Of a DNA stretch of 64,000 nt, positions 53,987 to 64,000 are shown in pieces; positions within the stretch are counted from its first letter, which is position 1; each line of letters starts with the position of its first letter. This DNA is from Cotesia glomerata (Eukaryota; Arthropoda; Insecta; Hymenoptera; Braconidae). Both the position numbers and the translations under genes were made by a program. The stretch is taken from contig NC_058163.1 of the NCBI RefSeq assembly GCF_020080835.1, forward strand, positions 16,941,011 to 17,005,010, in the 5' to 3' direction. The notes under the pieces were generated by a model. The model was not told the DNA's origin. It searched no databases and saw nothing but the letters and a program-made list of their open reading frames with translations.

Positions 53987-55786
53987 GTGTAACAGGGTAC
54001 TTTGCCCTTGATCGATAAAATCGATTGCGTGCGGTAATGATTCGACGCAGCACTGGCGTCTCGGTCTTCGGGACCCGACTAGACCCCAATAGCATTAAGG
54101 GAGGGGATAAGCAGAGGTTACTTGGCTGATCGCTCAACGTGGAGCGACCAGAAGTAGTGAAGTGTTTGATCAAGTGACATCACCACCACAACAGCAGGAA
54201 GGAAGTCAAGTCGAGAGTTTTCTTCAGATTAAGACTACGAAGGTATTCTAAAATTTTGTCTCTCTATTGAGCCTAGGGTTTTATACCCGGCTCAATTTAC
54301 CGATCTACTTCTCATTTTAATTAAATTTTGGTAATTCAATTTGTTTAATAATATTTTGTAAAATTATCTTAATCAATTTTATTTGCTAGCTTAGTGAACA
54401 ATTCCTCCTGGGGATTTTACACCCGAGGAATGTTCCAGACCTCCCGGGTTTAGGTCGTGAGTATCTAAATTATTAATATAGCCAGAATTAATCATTAACA
54501 TCCTTGATCGGCATTAATAAATTCATTTTTTATTAATAAATTATTAATTTAATTTCTGAACATCGGGAAATATTCGAGTCGGCAGCTCACGACCAGTCAA
54601 GCATTAGTACCCGAGGTCAAGCTAATAACGAACAACGTCGTCCATTTTTTGAGCGCGCAAATTCCTTGAGAATTTGATGACGCAGTAAATTTATAAAATC
54701 AATACGTGGACTATTTTATAATTTATAGCAATTGAATTACCACGTAATTAATTATTTTTACATTAATCATTTTTTATTGATTTATATTTTTATCATTTAT
54801 TGAAAATTACTTAATTATTTATTGGAAACAATTTTAATTACCGGAAATTGATTCATTGAGAAAACTGCGACGCATTTAGTGATTGAACGTGGATAATTTT
54901 CTGTAATTATTTTACACCGAGGCGAATTATTAATTATCCAATCGTCATTCTCAAATTACTAGAAAATAATTATTCCACGTGTTATTAATTTATTAAGAAT
55001 TAATTTACTAAATTTCAGAGCAGATAAGACTGATGTACCCGTAGATAAACTTTCGGCAAATAATTTGTATATCGAGAAATTACTAATTAATTATCTAATT
55101 TTATTGCCAATTTCTACTTGGGTTGTCTTATATATTGAAGTCGTGTACTGGAAAATTGTCAATAAGTTAATATCATTGTTCTGGTAGAAATTGTTATAAA
55201 ACCATTTATTGTGTGGATTACGTCCGAGTAAAAATTTAGTTAATTTTATAAAGAATGTTCTTCGAAAGAATTTAAGTTAATGCGCAGAGTTAAGCTCGTG
55301 TTAAATTTGGAATAAAAGAAGCGTCGGTTTTAAGCCGGAATTTTAAGAAGTAAATTTTGTTAATTCGTGAGAATAATTTATGGTTTTATTGTAAGCTAAT
55401 GACTGAAGGAATTTTAGTGATAAAATTAACGTTGTAAATTTTTGGAGTTAATTTTGTAAAATTTGAATTAGTCAAAAGTAAAGTAGAGTCGGTGTGTGTG
55501 GAGAAGAGTGGGTTGTGAGTGGGTGAGTGCTACCAGCGTTCCTTCGCATACGATTAGTCTCTTTGCGAGGTGTTTCACTGGCGTAGAAGCCGTTGTATAG
55601 ACGCCAAGTGGGGTACAGCGGTAGTAAGGTAGAAACCACAGTATAGTCGCTCCATAAGAGGGTACTGTGGGATTAAGTAAATTTTTTTGTAAGCTCGCGG
55701 GAGGACATCGGTCTACGTTTAGTCACTGGGTCGACTACTTTCGTGAGCCGAATTAGAAGCCGTTGTATAGACGCCAAGTGGGGTAG
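53987..55786. other. LTR/leader-like non-coding stretch, no gene
   Basis: Opens TGTAACAGGGTACTTTGCCC and contains AATAATATTTTG-rich and GC-richer blocks without ORFs, as in a retrotransposon LTR and leader. The 31-base word from AGAAGCCGTTGTATAGACGC to GTGGGGTA occurs twice, at about 55585 and 55756, 171 bases apart. No coding part is attached. Confidence 0.35.
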
Positions 55787-56030
55787 GCGCTTAAAATTGC
55801 ACTTATGACGTTTTTTAGCTCTTCGAGCTCACACACAAATCCATAGATACATACATTCATACATACAGACATAGTGACAACAGCGCGGGGATAGTCAGGG
55901 AAGCTTCCTGTGACCTTAAAACGTCGAGATCAGATGAAAACTCGATTTTTGCAAAACGGGGTAAAACCAATAACTTCCTGATTTTTGAACATCTTCGATT
56001 TTCTTATTAGTGGGAAGTTAAAAAAACGAC
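55787..56030 (+). repeat. Repeat family U, copy 3 (internally deleted)
   Basis: GCGCTTAAAATTGCACTTATG joins directly to a short ACACACAAATCC and ACATACAGACATAGTGAC, then the normal right end GGGAAGTTAAAAAA. About 700 central bases of U are missing. Confidence 0.75.
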
Positions 56031-56086
56031 AAATAAAAAAAAAATTTTAAAAAACAAAATTAAGAAAAAATTTTTCATCAAATGTT

Positions 56087-56206
56087 TTTAACTTCCCGCT
56101 GAGAAAATCAATGATTTTCGAAAAATCGGGAAGTTATTGGTTTTACCCCGTTTTTCAAAAATCGAGGTTTCAACAAATCTCGACGTTTTGAAGCCCTAAG
56201 AAGTGT
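56087..56206 (-). repeat. Repeat family U, copy 4, right end only, inverted
   Basis: ACTTCCCGCTGAGAAAATC through GTTATTGGTTTTACCCCG is the reverse complement of the U right end. It faces copy 3 across ~55 bases, so the two form an inverted pair. Confidence 0.75.
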
Positions 56207-56706
56207 TACGATGCTGGCATCGTAGCGCTTCGGGTAGTTCCGGGTACATCGATAATTACAACAGCATGGCCGTCAGCTCTATATAAGCACGTGAGACCAT
56301 GCTATTGCCGCCTTTTTGCGAGTAAGTCCTACTCAGTCTGGAGTAGTTTGAATAGCTTAGTTATTAGATTGAGCCATCCCCGTTAATTGATTGAATCTTA
56401 CTAAGGCTGAAGTAGTTTGAACAGTTCAATCAATTACGGGTTGTTTTTGCCTGTTTTGTAATAAACAGTTTGAGTAACGTTTTGTCTATTTTGTAATGAA
56501 TATTCGGACTTACTTTGCCTGTTTGGTTTAAACAGTTTAATTAAATAATTAGTAATTTTCGAAGCACTTATTATTACTAATTAACTCCAGAGTTCTGTGT
56601 GAATGTTGCCAACTTGGGCATCTGTGGTTAAGTTAATTTATTTTAAGTTAATAAATAAATTAATAAAATGAATAAGCCAGTGTTGTTATATTTCATCGTG
56701 CCACGA
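56207..56706 (+). repeat. Possible solo LTR with TATA box
   Basis: TGTTACGATGCTGGCATCG at the left and CATCGTGCCACGACA at the right look like imperfect inverted LTR ends. CTATATAAGCACGTGAGACC lies about 80 bases in and would be a core promoter. No target duplication was found. Confidence 0.35.
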
Positions 56707-56999
56707 CATCCTATTCCAGTCTGCGGTTAAGGGTGGATTTACCAGATCATACACCAGAGGCCACGTATCCCAGTTTATCCACGGAAACATCGTCTACTCG
56801 AGCCATAACTAAGTTATCCATAAGTATTGGTGTTAGTTTATTAGTTTGTACGGCCAGTTCGAGGTATTTATTCTTAGATTATTAATTAACCGAGTCTCTG
56901 TAGCCAGGCAGAACTCACATAACTTGAAACGTACCCTGAATGGCTAAGGTCTGAGAAGTAGGTTATTAATTAATTTAATATTGTAAAAATTTCAACGTT

Positions 57000-57098
57000 C
57001 TATTAACGCGTAATTAAACCACAATGTTACCAATAACGTTTCAGAAGCTTTTCTGACTATTTTTACTATGATGTCCGTACGTCTGTACGTATGTATGT
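57000..57098 (-). repeat. U-related flank with ACAT-type repeat at the 3' end of LINE 2
   Basis: On the minus strand, directly after the LINE poly(A): ACATACATACGTACAGACG, then CATCATAGTAAAAATAGTC and AGAAAAGCTTCTGAAACG. This parallels ACATACATACAGACATAGTG...ATAGTCAGG-AAGCTTCC of family U just after its microsatellite. Confidence 0.45.
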
Positions 57099-57363
57099 TT
57101 TTTTTTTTTTTTTTTTTTTTTTATAGAGGAGGTAAAATACATTTACGTATGCCGGGACTTGGTGTTGGTGCCAGGACTAGGTGTTTGCCTGAGTATGTCG
57201 GACTCAAAAGTCAATATTATTTTGCAACAATACCGACTAAACATTCTCCTCTCTCCTTTACCCATAGATGTTACAGGGAAGACTGGATCGGGACCGTGTT
57301 AGCAATACTTCAATCCAGTCCATGTTGTGTCTCACGACACCTACTTCTTGTTACTACTGGTTT

Positions 57364-60198
57364 CTAATCCCTTTCTGCGATTTTTTCTTTTAAAAGGCGC
57401 TGCGCGTAGGCTGCGACAGATGACCAATTTTTTTCTTTTTTGATCATGCAGGTTACCAAGCTCTCAGGGGAGAGCGTGGTGCCTATTGTTTCTTCGGTGC
57501 TGATTCTGTCGTCTTTCCACCGATCACACTCGAAAAACGTGTGCTCGGCGTTGTCAATTTTGTCTGGGCAGTATTTGTACGTTGGTGTGCTGTGCAAACC
57601 CATCTTGAAAAGATTGAACTGCCCATGTCCCGTCAATAGCTGGGTCAGGAAGAAGTCCGTGTCCCCGTGCTTCCGAGAAAGCCAGACGTTGATGTTTGGG
57701 ATCAGGTGCGCCGTCCATCTGCCCGTCTCTCGCGATGTCCATCGGTCCTGCCACTCTTGCTGCGTTTCCACCTTTATCCTTGTTCTTGCGTCCTTCATGT
57801 TTTCGTCACTATTTTTAGCGTCATAGAGTTTTGCTCTTTTGAACGCTAATAGGTCGATGGGCGTGACTCCCGCAATGATCAATACAGCCGCTTCGGAAAC
57901 TGTGCGGTAGGCGCAGGCAACCCTAAGAGCGCCTCGCCGCTGTACTGCTGTTATCTTTCACCGGTAGGTCTTCTGCTATATGTCTGCCCATGTTTCCGCT
58001 CCATAAACCAGTACCGAGTGGACTGCTTCTAGAAGAACTCTTCTCTTTTTTGTTCTTGGTCCCATGGTGATGATCATAATTCGTGCTAGGCTAGACACCG
58101 TCTTGCTGGCTTTCTTGCATGCACTGTCGAGGTTGTATCTCGTCTATTATCACCCCTAGATAGCGCAGGGCACTTGTTGACGTCAGTGTTGTTCCTCCCA
58201 TGTCCACAGCGAATGGTTTTGGGAACCATTATTGACGTGTCAAAACGCCCATCTCGGTTTTCTGTTTGGCGAGTTTCAGGTGATGCTTATCAAGCCAAGT
58301 CTCGACAGCATCAATGGTTTCCCGAACTAGCAGTTTGGTCTCTTCTACGCTGTCTACCACCATAATGGCCGCAACGTCGTCTGCAAAACCTGTTTGCTCT
58401 ACTTGCTTTGGCAACGGGATTTTAAGAAGCTCGTCGTAGTCTGCGTTCCATAGATCGGGCCCCATTATTGAGCCTTGCGGCACGCCAGCCGTTATAGCGT
58501 ATTCTTGTGGGCCTTCAGTAGTTTCCACTATTAGCTCTCTATCGTCAAGGTAGTTGTCAACTAGTGCCAAATTCTCTGACTCCGTGTCAAACTTGTGCTC
58601 CAGAGCATCTAAAATGTCTCCCCAGTTTGCGCTGTTAAATGCATTTTTGATATCTAGCGTGAAGAGAAGGCATATTTTACGAGCTTTGAGGCTACCAGAC
58701 CATGCTTTTGTTGCTGTCTTTATGACTTTCTCAATTGCTCCGACTGTCGGAAGACCTTTCCGGAAGCCATGCTGGTTGGTGGCAAAACCTCCAGCACGGT
58801 CGATGTCGTCGCGAGGTCTCCGTTGTATGAGCTTCTCGAGCAGTTTTCCAGTAATCTCAAGCATACAGAGTGGTCTAAACGACGAAGGTGTTATGGGAGT
58901 TCCGATGCCGGGATGCCATCAGGTTCAGGTGCCTTTCCTGTTTTGAGTAACTTGGCCGCGTCTTGTAGTTCCTTAATTGTGAAGGGTGTTCCTTTGTTGT
59001 TTTTAGTGTAGTGTTTCTTCTCCCGCGGCAGTTGTTTGGGAAAAGGCTCCGCTACAATGCTGTCCATTAAGACAGGAGACTTCGGCGCCTCTGGTGAAGC
59101 CTTTCCAAGTCGTTTGACGACAATTTGGTAGGCTTTACCCCAGATATCATTGTCGAGATCATTGCAGATCTCTTTCCATAAGTTCGCTTTACTCGCTTTG
59201 ATGGCTCGGTTTAGCATCTTTTTGGCCTTCTTATACTCTTTCGAATATAAGTTTTGGTTTGGGGAGCGTTTTGCAGCTCTCGTGGCGCAGCGACGTAGCT
59301 AATGGCATATTTTGCGAAGTTCTGCTATGTCTGTTGACCACCAGTGCGCCGGCCTGTGGAAACTCCGATTTTTCAGCCCCGGCATAGAGGCGTCATATAC
59401 GTCAGCAATCTCTTTCATCATATTTAGCACTGCCTTTTCCGTCTCGCTGCAGGTATCCGGAGTCGGGTTGTTCTGAAGAATAGACCAGCTTCGTGCAAGT
59501 GAAGCTCGCAGTGCCTCTGGGTCAAGCCTCCTGGCATTCTGCTTAGAGAGGTCGCGTTGTGAAACCAGAGCAGATGCTAATTCAACGTTGAATGTTACGA
59601 ACTGGTGATCACTGCCACTGTATTCTTCGGATACAGTCCAGTCTTCGATCATGTTGGCAGTCCTTGGAGTCGCCAAAGAAATGTCGAGGATGAATTCTTG
59701 GTACCCTGGTCTTCTAAAGGTCGTGGTGCTCCTAGTATTCAGCACTATGAGGTCGAGTCTAGCCACGACGTCAGCGACCTCGTTTCCTCTGGTGTCGGAG
59801 AAAGCAGCGCCCCACTCAGCTGATTTAGAATTAAAGTCACCAGCTACGATGACTTCGCCGTCGAATTTAGTAATCGTATCTTCTATATTTGCCAGTTTTT
59901 GTCGAAACACACTAATCCCTTCATTTGGTGAGAGATAGACACTTATGAAGTAGGTTGTGGGGGTTTGAATCCAGACAAAACCTGCTCCACTTCCGCTGTT
60001 GTTGGCGGTCACGTTCTTTGTGTTCACAATCGAGATTGCCGCCGTGCCAGTTTCGTCTGCGAACCATGCTCTGTCTTGGAGGTTTAGATATTATTCACAG
60101 ATGAAGCAAACGTCGATCTTTTCTTCAAAGACTCGCTGGCGAAGTAAGTTCTGCGCCAACGCACATCTATTCAGGTTTCCTTGAAGTATGCGCGTCAT
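57364..60198 (-). pseudogene. LINE 2 ORF2 (endonuclease and reverse transcriptase), broken
   Basis: Begins MTRILQGNLNRCALAQNLL at 60198. A stop TAA follows about 35 codons in; the endonuclease then continues in frame with VIVAGDFNSKSAEWGA, FILDISLATPR and YSGSDHQF to about 59299. The RT is split over frames: 59217-58891 (KAPEPDGIP), 58864-58229 (FRKGLPTVGAI, LDIKNAFNSANWG, GVPQGSIMGP, and FADDVAAIM as catalytic palm) and 57882-57364. The C-terminal motif reads YKYCPDKIDNAEHTFFEC, so the first Cys of the usual CCHC is Tyr. About 350 bases between 58229 and 57882 are out of frame. Same protein layout as the intact LINE at 48907-51885. Confidence 0.85.
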
Positions 60199-61276
60199 TT
60201 CTGTCCTCTCGTTGTTTCAGCAAGTGCGGTGCGGAATACCTTACAAGCCCCTGAGCCTGGAATATCATATAAGCTATCTGGAGCTTCTTGGTCCGGTGTA
60301 CGGAGGAAGCACTTTGGCTGTTCAACGCAGTCTGCAGCTTTGTGGCTTTCTCCCCCGCATTTAAAACAGCATTTGCTTCGGTCAGGCCTCTTGCAGGAGT
60401 TCGTCGCGTGCCCGTATCCGAGGCATCTGATACAGCGTGTTACTTTTACAACTGGGTGAACGCAGCAGTTAACACATCCGATCATTATACGGGCCTTATC
60501 AAGGATTTTGAACGCACTAGCCTCGTCTATCTCGCAGAAGGCTGCCCGGTTGCCTCGTCAAGTAGGTTTTGTCAGATTCACACGTTTTATTTCCAGGCTA
60601 TCAGTAAAGTCACGTTTGAGTACTTCGCGAACGTCGCTCTCGGTAGAGATTCCATCCAAGTCAAGGATCTCGATCGTTGTTTTTGGTGTGAGCGTTCTGG
60701 CTGTACCGATATGAGCGGTTGCTGTTTTTATCGCAACCGTAAAAGCAGCAGTGTCTTCAGTCTTGCGACCCATTTCTAGGAGAACGCCCCCGCGCTTCGT
60801 TTGTTTGATAGACTTTATGTCTACTCCAGTCTCTGTCGGGTTAACTTTGGTCTTGATTTCCTTGAGGAGATCAGCGTACGTTCGCCCTTCAGCTAGTTGG
60901 ACAGGTACAGCCTTTGTTCTTGTCTTTTTCCTCCTCGGTTTCTTTGAACCACCCTTACTTGGCTGGTTTTGAGCTTCAGTAGATTGTGCCACTGGCTCTT
61001 GTTCTCTTTCCTTCTTTTTCTTTTGCCAAGTCACTTTTGTCCAGGTATCATCCCGGGCTGTCTTTCCTGTGCTGGCTTGTCGATTTCTGAAGAAGGGTTG
61101 GGCGTGGACAGCGGCTTCTTCTTGTTGTTGCCCTTTCCCTGCTGTGGTAGTTTTTTAGGAGTGACCAGAGGTGGCTGCGGTTTTTTGCTCAGACTCGGAG
61201 ATGTTTGAGTCGTTGACGCCGACGTCGTTGGTGATTTGTTGGCTAGCCTATATGCCGTACCAATAGACGTTACCAA
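60195..61276 (-). pseudogene. LINE 2 ORF1 (Gag-like), broken
   Basis: Three frames in series: 61276-61031 (Pro/Lys-rich, low complexity), 61034-60558 (KKPRRKKTRTKAVPVQ, TYADLLKEIKTKVNP, VLLEMGRKTEDTAAF) and 60485-60195 with zinc knuckles CIRCLGYGHATNSC and CFKCGGESHKAADC, then CFLRTP. A stretch near 60490-60560 is out of frame. The last codon overlaps the ORF2 start. Confidence 0.82.
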
Positions 61277-61489
61277 TTTTTATGATGGAGATTCTTCTTG
61301 TCTTTTATGAAGTCGGCTAACTCTTCGCTACAAATATAAATAATGCTGTGAAGTGGGAAAGAATAGGAGTTACGGTAATTATTACGTGAAGCGTTCCACA
61401 TTCACGTTACAGGATATTGGTAGGAAAGGATTGAGAAAGGAATGTGGAGAGGATCATCTTAATGTGAGTTTATAGAATATGCGAGAAAA

Positions 61490-61585
61490 AATTATTAGAT
61501 AGCTCGGACTGGGATTCGAACCCAGAACCTTCCGAAGACATGTCAGCTACTCTACCATTTGAGCTATACGGTCTATACTAAATTT
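61490..61585 (-). repeat. tRNA-like short element
   Basis: Minus strand: CGTATAGCTCAAATGGTAGAG is a clear A box/D arm and GGTTCTGGGTTCGAATCCC a clear B box. ATCTAATAATTTTTTCTCGC follows. It resembles a tRNA in D and T arms but the anticodon arm is the palindrome CTTCGGAAG. Probably a SINE head. Confidence 0.5.
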
Positions 61586-61689
61586 CCTTTCGCTTATTCT
61601 ATAGTGACAGGAGCAAAAGGTCCTCCACTTTTTGGAGGAACTTTTATTAGCTGTCCATCTTCTTCCATCTGTTGATTTTTTTGGCACAC

Positions 61690-61930
61690 CCTCATGACTA
61701 TATATGGAGCAATATACAGCCAAGCAAAATTATATATAGTTCTATATATAATTATATATAGTTATATATAATCATACATGATTATATATGGAATTGTATA
61801 TGAGGTCATAGATAATCATATATAATTATATATGACTATATATGGAGCAATATACAGCCATGCCAGATTATATATAGTCCCATATAAATATATATAATTA
61901 TATATGCTTATATATAATTAACATACATAA
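61690..61930. repeat. TATATAATTATATA word array beside R copy 2
   Basis: Irregular repeats of TATATATAGTTATATATAATC-like words. GACTATATATGGAGCAATAT with ACAGCCA is present twice (about 61695 and 61837). It occupies the position that the GATCAG/CATG array holds beside R copy 1. Confidence 0.7.
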
Positions 61931-61964
61931 AAATTTTTTCTTTGAAAAAAAATTTTTTTTTGGT

Positions 61965-62503
61965 AATCACGAAAAGTGTAGAATGATGTTTATAATTACG
62001 TTTAAATTATTCTGAAATATAAAATTTGTTACATTTTCTATGAGATGTTTTGATCTGCTCTGCTACTACCTAATAGGAAAATCATTATCTATTTTATTAT
62101 TTAAATACGTGTTATATTATAATGAGATTCGGTAAAATGAATAAATTATGAATTATGACTATCCAAATATATTATAAAATCAATTTTTATATTATATTTA
62201 TAATAAACTTATATGATACATTATGTAGATCATAGCATCATTATCATCTAAGGCAGCAGACAGCAGACAGAAACTTCAAGACGCACGGAGATCACCAAAG
62301 TTAAGCAGCATTGAGCAGGGTTAATAGTTGGATGGGTGACCGCTGGTGTTATAGCCGTAAAATTGTATCTAGATATTTTTTTTTACATTTTAATTGGTTA
62401 CAGAGAATTGCGTAGGACCATATTAAATACTCTATCCATAAAATTAACTCAATAATTAAGTAGATGTAATAAATATATAATTAAATATTGTTATATATAA
62501 TTA
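61965..62503 (+). repeat. Repeat family R, copy 2 (uninterrupted)
   Basis: Inverse of the joined segments 18270-18540, 29561-29611 and 30802-31020. It lacks both the Helitron and the solo LTR, which fixes the insertion points in copy 1. A Helitron 3' end abuts it at 62504. Confidence 0.82.
62287..62352 (+). repeat. 5S rRNA-derived core of R copy 2
   Basis: GATCACCAAAGTTAAGCAGC and TTGGATGGGTGACCGC match the A box and C box of the 5S internal promoter. The core is better preserved than in copy 1. 5S ends are missing. Confidence 0.78.
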
Positions 62504-62758
62504 CTAGCTGTTTCCTGCCCGCTTCGCTAGGCACTGAGAATTGTATTTATAATTGAATAGGATTATATTTTTAGATCTAGACTTGAAATTTAATTGGAGT
62601 ATTATTTTTACTTGCACAGATTCCAAATTTCATCGGATTGGCCTGTACCTTTTATTTATGTGATTATTCTAGGTAATATTTATTGTAACTTTCAATGTGC
62701 AATCTCTATAACCTTTCCGTGGCTATCTTTTAAAAATGAATAATAACTGATATGAAGA
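62504..62758 (-). mobile_element. Helitron 3' terminal fragment
   Basis: On the minus strand it ends CCTAGCGAAGCGGGCAGG, AAACAGCTAG, followed by T, closely matching the terminus at 18541 (GCGAAGCGGGCGGGTAACGG CTAG). It begins at the edge of U copy 5. No ORF. Confidence 0.72.
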
Positions 62759-62759
62759 A

Positions 62760-63400
62760 AAAAATTAGGAAAACGGTTGACTCTGAAGGCCATCCCTGCA
62801 ACTTCCCGCTAATTCCATACCTGGATGCTTAAAATTGCACTTATGCCGGTTTTGAACGCTCTTTGAGCTCAAAAATACAACTTATGTGTTGTTTTGAGCT
62901 CTCCGAGCTCAAACAGATAACATTTCTATGCTTTCGAGCTCTTCGAGCTTAGAAGTCTAATAAAAGTTTGATAAAACACTATTTTTTGAATTTTCGAACC
63001 ACAATAACTTTTGAATGAATGAACCAATTTCTACGCGGTTGGCGGTATTCGACTCAGTTTTTTAAACTTTTTAAAAAATCTTTAAAACAGTTTCAATTGA
63101 TCAAACTAGAAATTTCGGAGTAATTCCGAAAAAACACTTTTTTGGGTTTTCTTTCTTGCACGATATCTCTCGAATGAATCAACCGATTTTGACCGAATTA
63201 GCGGCAATCGACGTGGTTTTTCAAGGTTAAGAGCTGATTAGTTTTTAAAGTTGATCGATAAAGCCGTTCGAAAGTTAATCCAAAAAAACCACTTTTGAAA
63301 AAATTTTTTTTTACAGTTTTTTTTAGATTTCTCGAAATCTATTGGTCCGAATCGGTCCAAGTTATATCCAAAATCAAAGTTTGGATAAGCCCTTTTGAAC
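62760..63400 (+). repeat. Repeat family U, copy 5, left part
   Basis: Nearly the same as 12015-12660, including ATCAAACTAGAAATTTCGG and CTGATTAGTTTTTAAAGTTG. It stops before the microsatellite and turns into an inverted copy. Confidence 0.85.
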
Positions 63401-63740
63401 TTTCGAACCGATCAATCAACCAATCAACGGATTTTCACGTTCTTGGCAACAATCGACGTGGTTTTTTAGACACCGAAAATTATTTTATTTCATCAATAAC
63501 AATCCAAAAGAAATGTCGACGTTATGTAAAAAAAAAACATTTTTTTCGATTATTTGTTGATTCATTTAAGAGTTATTGCACTTCGAAAGTTTAAAAAATA
63601 GTGTTCTATGAAACTTTTATCAGACTTTTGACTTGAAGTTCTCAAAAACCTCATAAGTGCAATTTTAAGCGCTTAGATATGGAATTAGCGGAAGTTGCAG
63701 GGATGGCCTTTAGGGTTAACCGTTTTCCAGATTTTTTTGT
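63400..63740 (-). repeat. Repeat family U, copy 6, left end, inverted
   Basis: Reverse complement of the U left end: CTGGAAAACGGTTAACCC, GGCCATCCCTGCAACTTCC and GCGCTTAAAATTGCACTTAT. It pairs with copy 5 as an inverted repeat. The open frame 63295-63594 across the junction is not a gene. Confidence 0.78.
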
Positions 63741-64000
63741 GATAAATCAGCGTTATGAGACGTGCACTTTTCTGATTTTCCAAACTTATCTTTTCTCTCC
63801 GTGTAGAGTAATAAATTGATAATTCCGTGAAACTTTTTAAAAATTGAATTCATTCAACTCGGGTCATGATTTTCTTACAGTAAATGAAATAAAGAAGAAA
63901 AAAATTTGATACATGAGTAATTTTTTTTGTAGCTTTATGGAAATGTTAGCGCATCAGAACCAATTTTACATATAAAAATAATTTTTAAGACGGTAATAAA
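63741..64000. other. No gene seen
   Basis: AT-rich. GTGCACTTTTCTGATTTTCC resembles 5600-5625, so part of it is an old dispersed repeat. Confidence 0.4.

Larger units (their letters stand above)
57099..61290 (-). mobile_element. R1-clade LINE 2, decayed, poly(A) tail at 57099-57121
   Basis: ORF1 (61276-60195) and ORF2 (60198-57364) again overlap as ATGA. They are followed by a ~240-bp 3' UTR and a run of 20-odd A on the minus strand. Both ORFs have frame breaks. The 3' side of the target is an ACAT-type repeat of a U-related sequence. The 5' end is not defined and may be truncated. Confidence 0.82.

Noticed and set aside
53856..54173. 105-codon minus-strand frame
   Set aside because: Overlaps a tRNA-like sequence and a leader-like stretch; no protein motif.
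57440..58946. Plus-strand frames of 60-130 codons
   Set aside because: Antisense shadows of LINE 2 ORF2, whose minus-strand motifs are clear.
62287..62352. Functional 5S rRNA gene
   Set aside because: Only the internal control region is 5S-like; both ends and the paired stem are missing, and it is embedded in a repeat.
63295..63594. 99-codon open frame
   Set aside because: Spans the junction of two inverted U copies; the repeat is non-coding elsewhere.

Overview
This is AT-rich insect DNA, and the evidence favours a hymenopteran, probably a parasitoid wasp. The case rests on a tandem pair of fast-evolving 7-transmembrane odorant receptor (OR) genes and on the transposon mix; the species is inference. 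Apart from the ORs I see no host gene. The other ~56 kb is stacked mobile elements, many of them broken and nested.

Layout. 1-7276 (minus): a degraded OR (window edge to 1966), then a second OR with six recognisable exons (7276-3443) whose 5' end runs into a 100-N gap. 7377-9748: an ISL2EU-type DNA transposon with a DDE transposase facing a YqaJ-type exonuclease gene. 9749-14300: remnants, namely a LINE reverse-transcriptase scrap, a TA-flanked inverted-repeat element carrying repeat family U, and a transposase C-terminus. 14825-18036: a fold-back element split by a 2.7-kb TTAA-flanked (Kolobok-like) transposon. 18118-34030: one 5S-rRNA-containing repeat (family R) and its short-word arrays, split by an 11-kb Helitron (18541-29560), a solo LTR (29612-30797) and a transposon with ~195-bp inverted termini (31219-33536). 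34761-39685: an inverted-repeat element split by a tRNA-like short element and by an LTR-type insertion that itself holds a CR1-like LINE. 39690-46190: a broken Ty1/copia element with a hAT insertion. 46196-52340: a copy of U split, inside its (AC)n microsatellite, by a LINE of the R1 clade with both ORFs open. 52341-57098: LTR-like stretches and U fragments. 57099-61290: a decayed second R1-clade LINE. 61490-64000: a tRNA-like element, a second R copy, a Helitron 3' end and an inverted pair of U copies.

Most notable. The Helitron carries an OTU-Rep-helicase gene broken by only two small lesions and, in the opposite orientation, a three-exon gene for a 133-residue protein that matches the Rad52 single-strand-annealing fold. 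Its boundaries are fixed to the base because the R copy near 62 kb lacks the insertion. A Helitron moves through single-stranded DNA, so an annealing protein as cargo makes mechanistic sense; its function here is inference.

Several nested insertions can be dated relative to one another from internal evidence: TTAA at the Kolobok-like element, TTAT at the solo LTR, ATTTACGC at the hAT element, and the AC microsatellite at the LINE.
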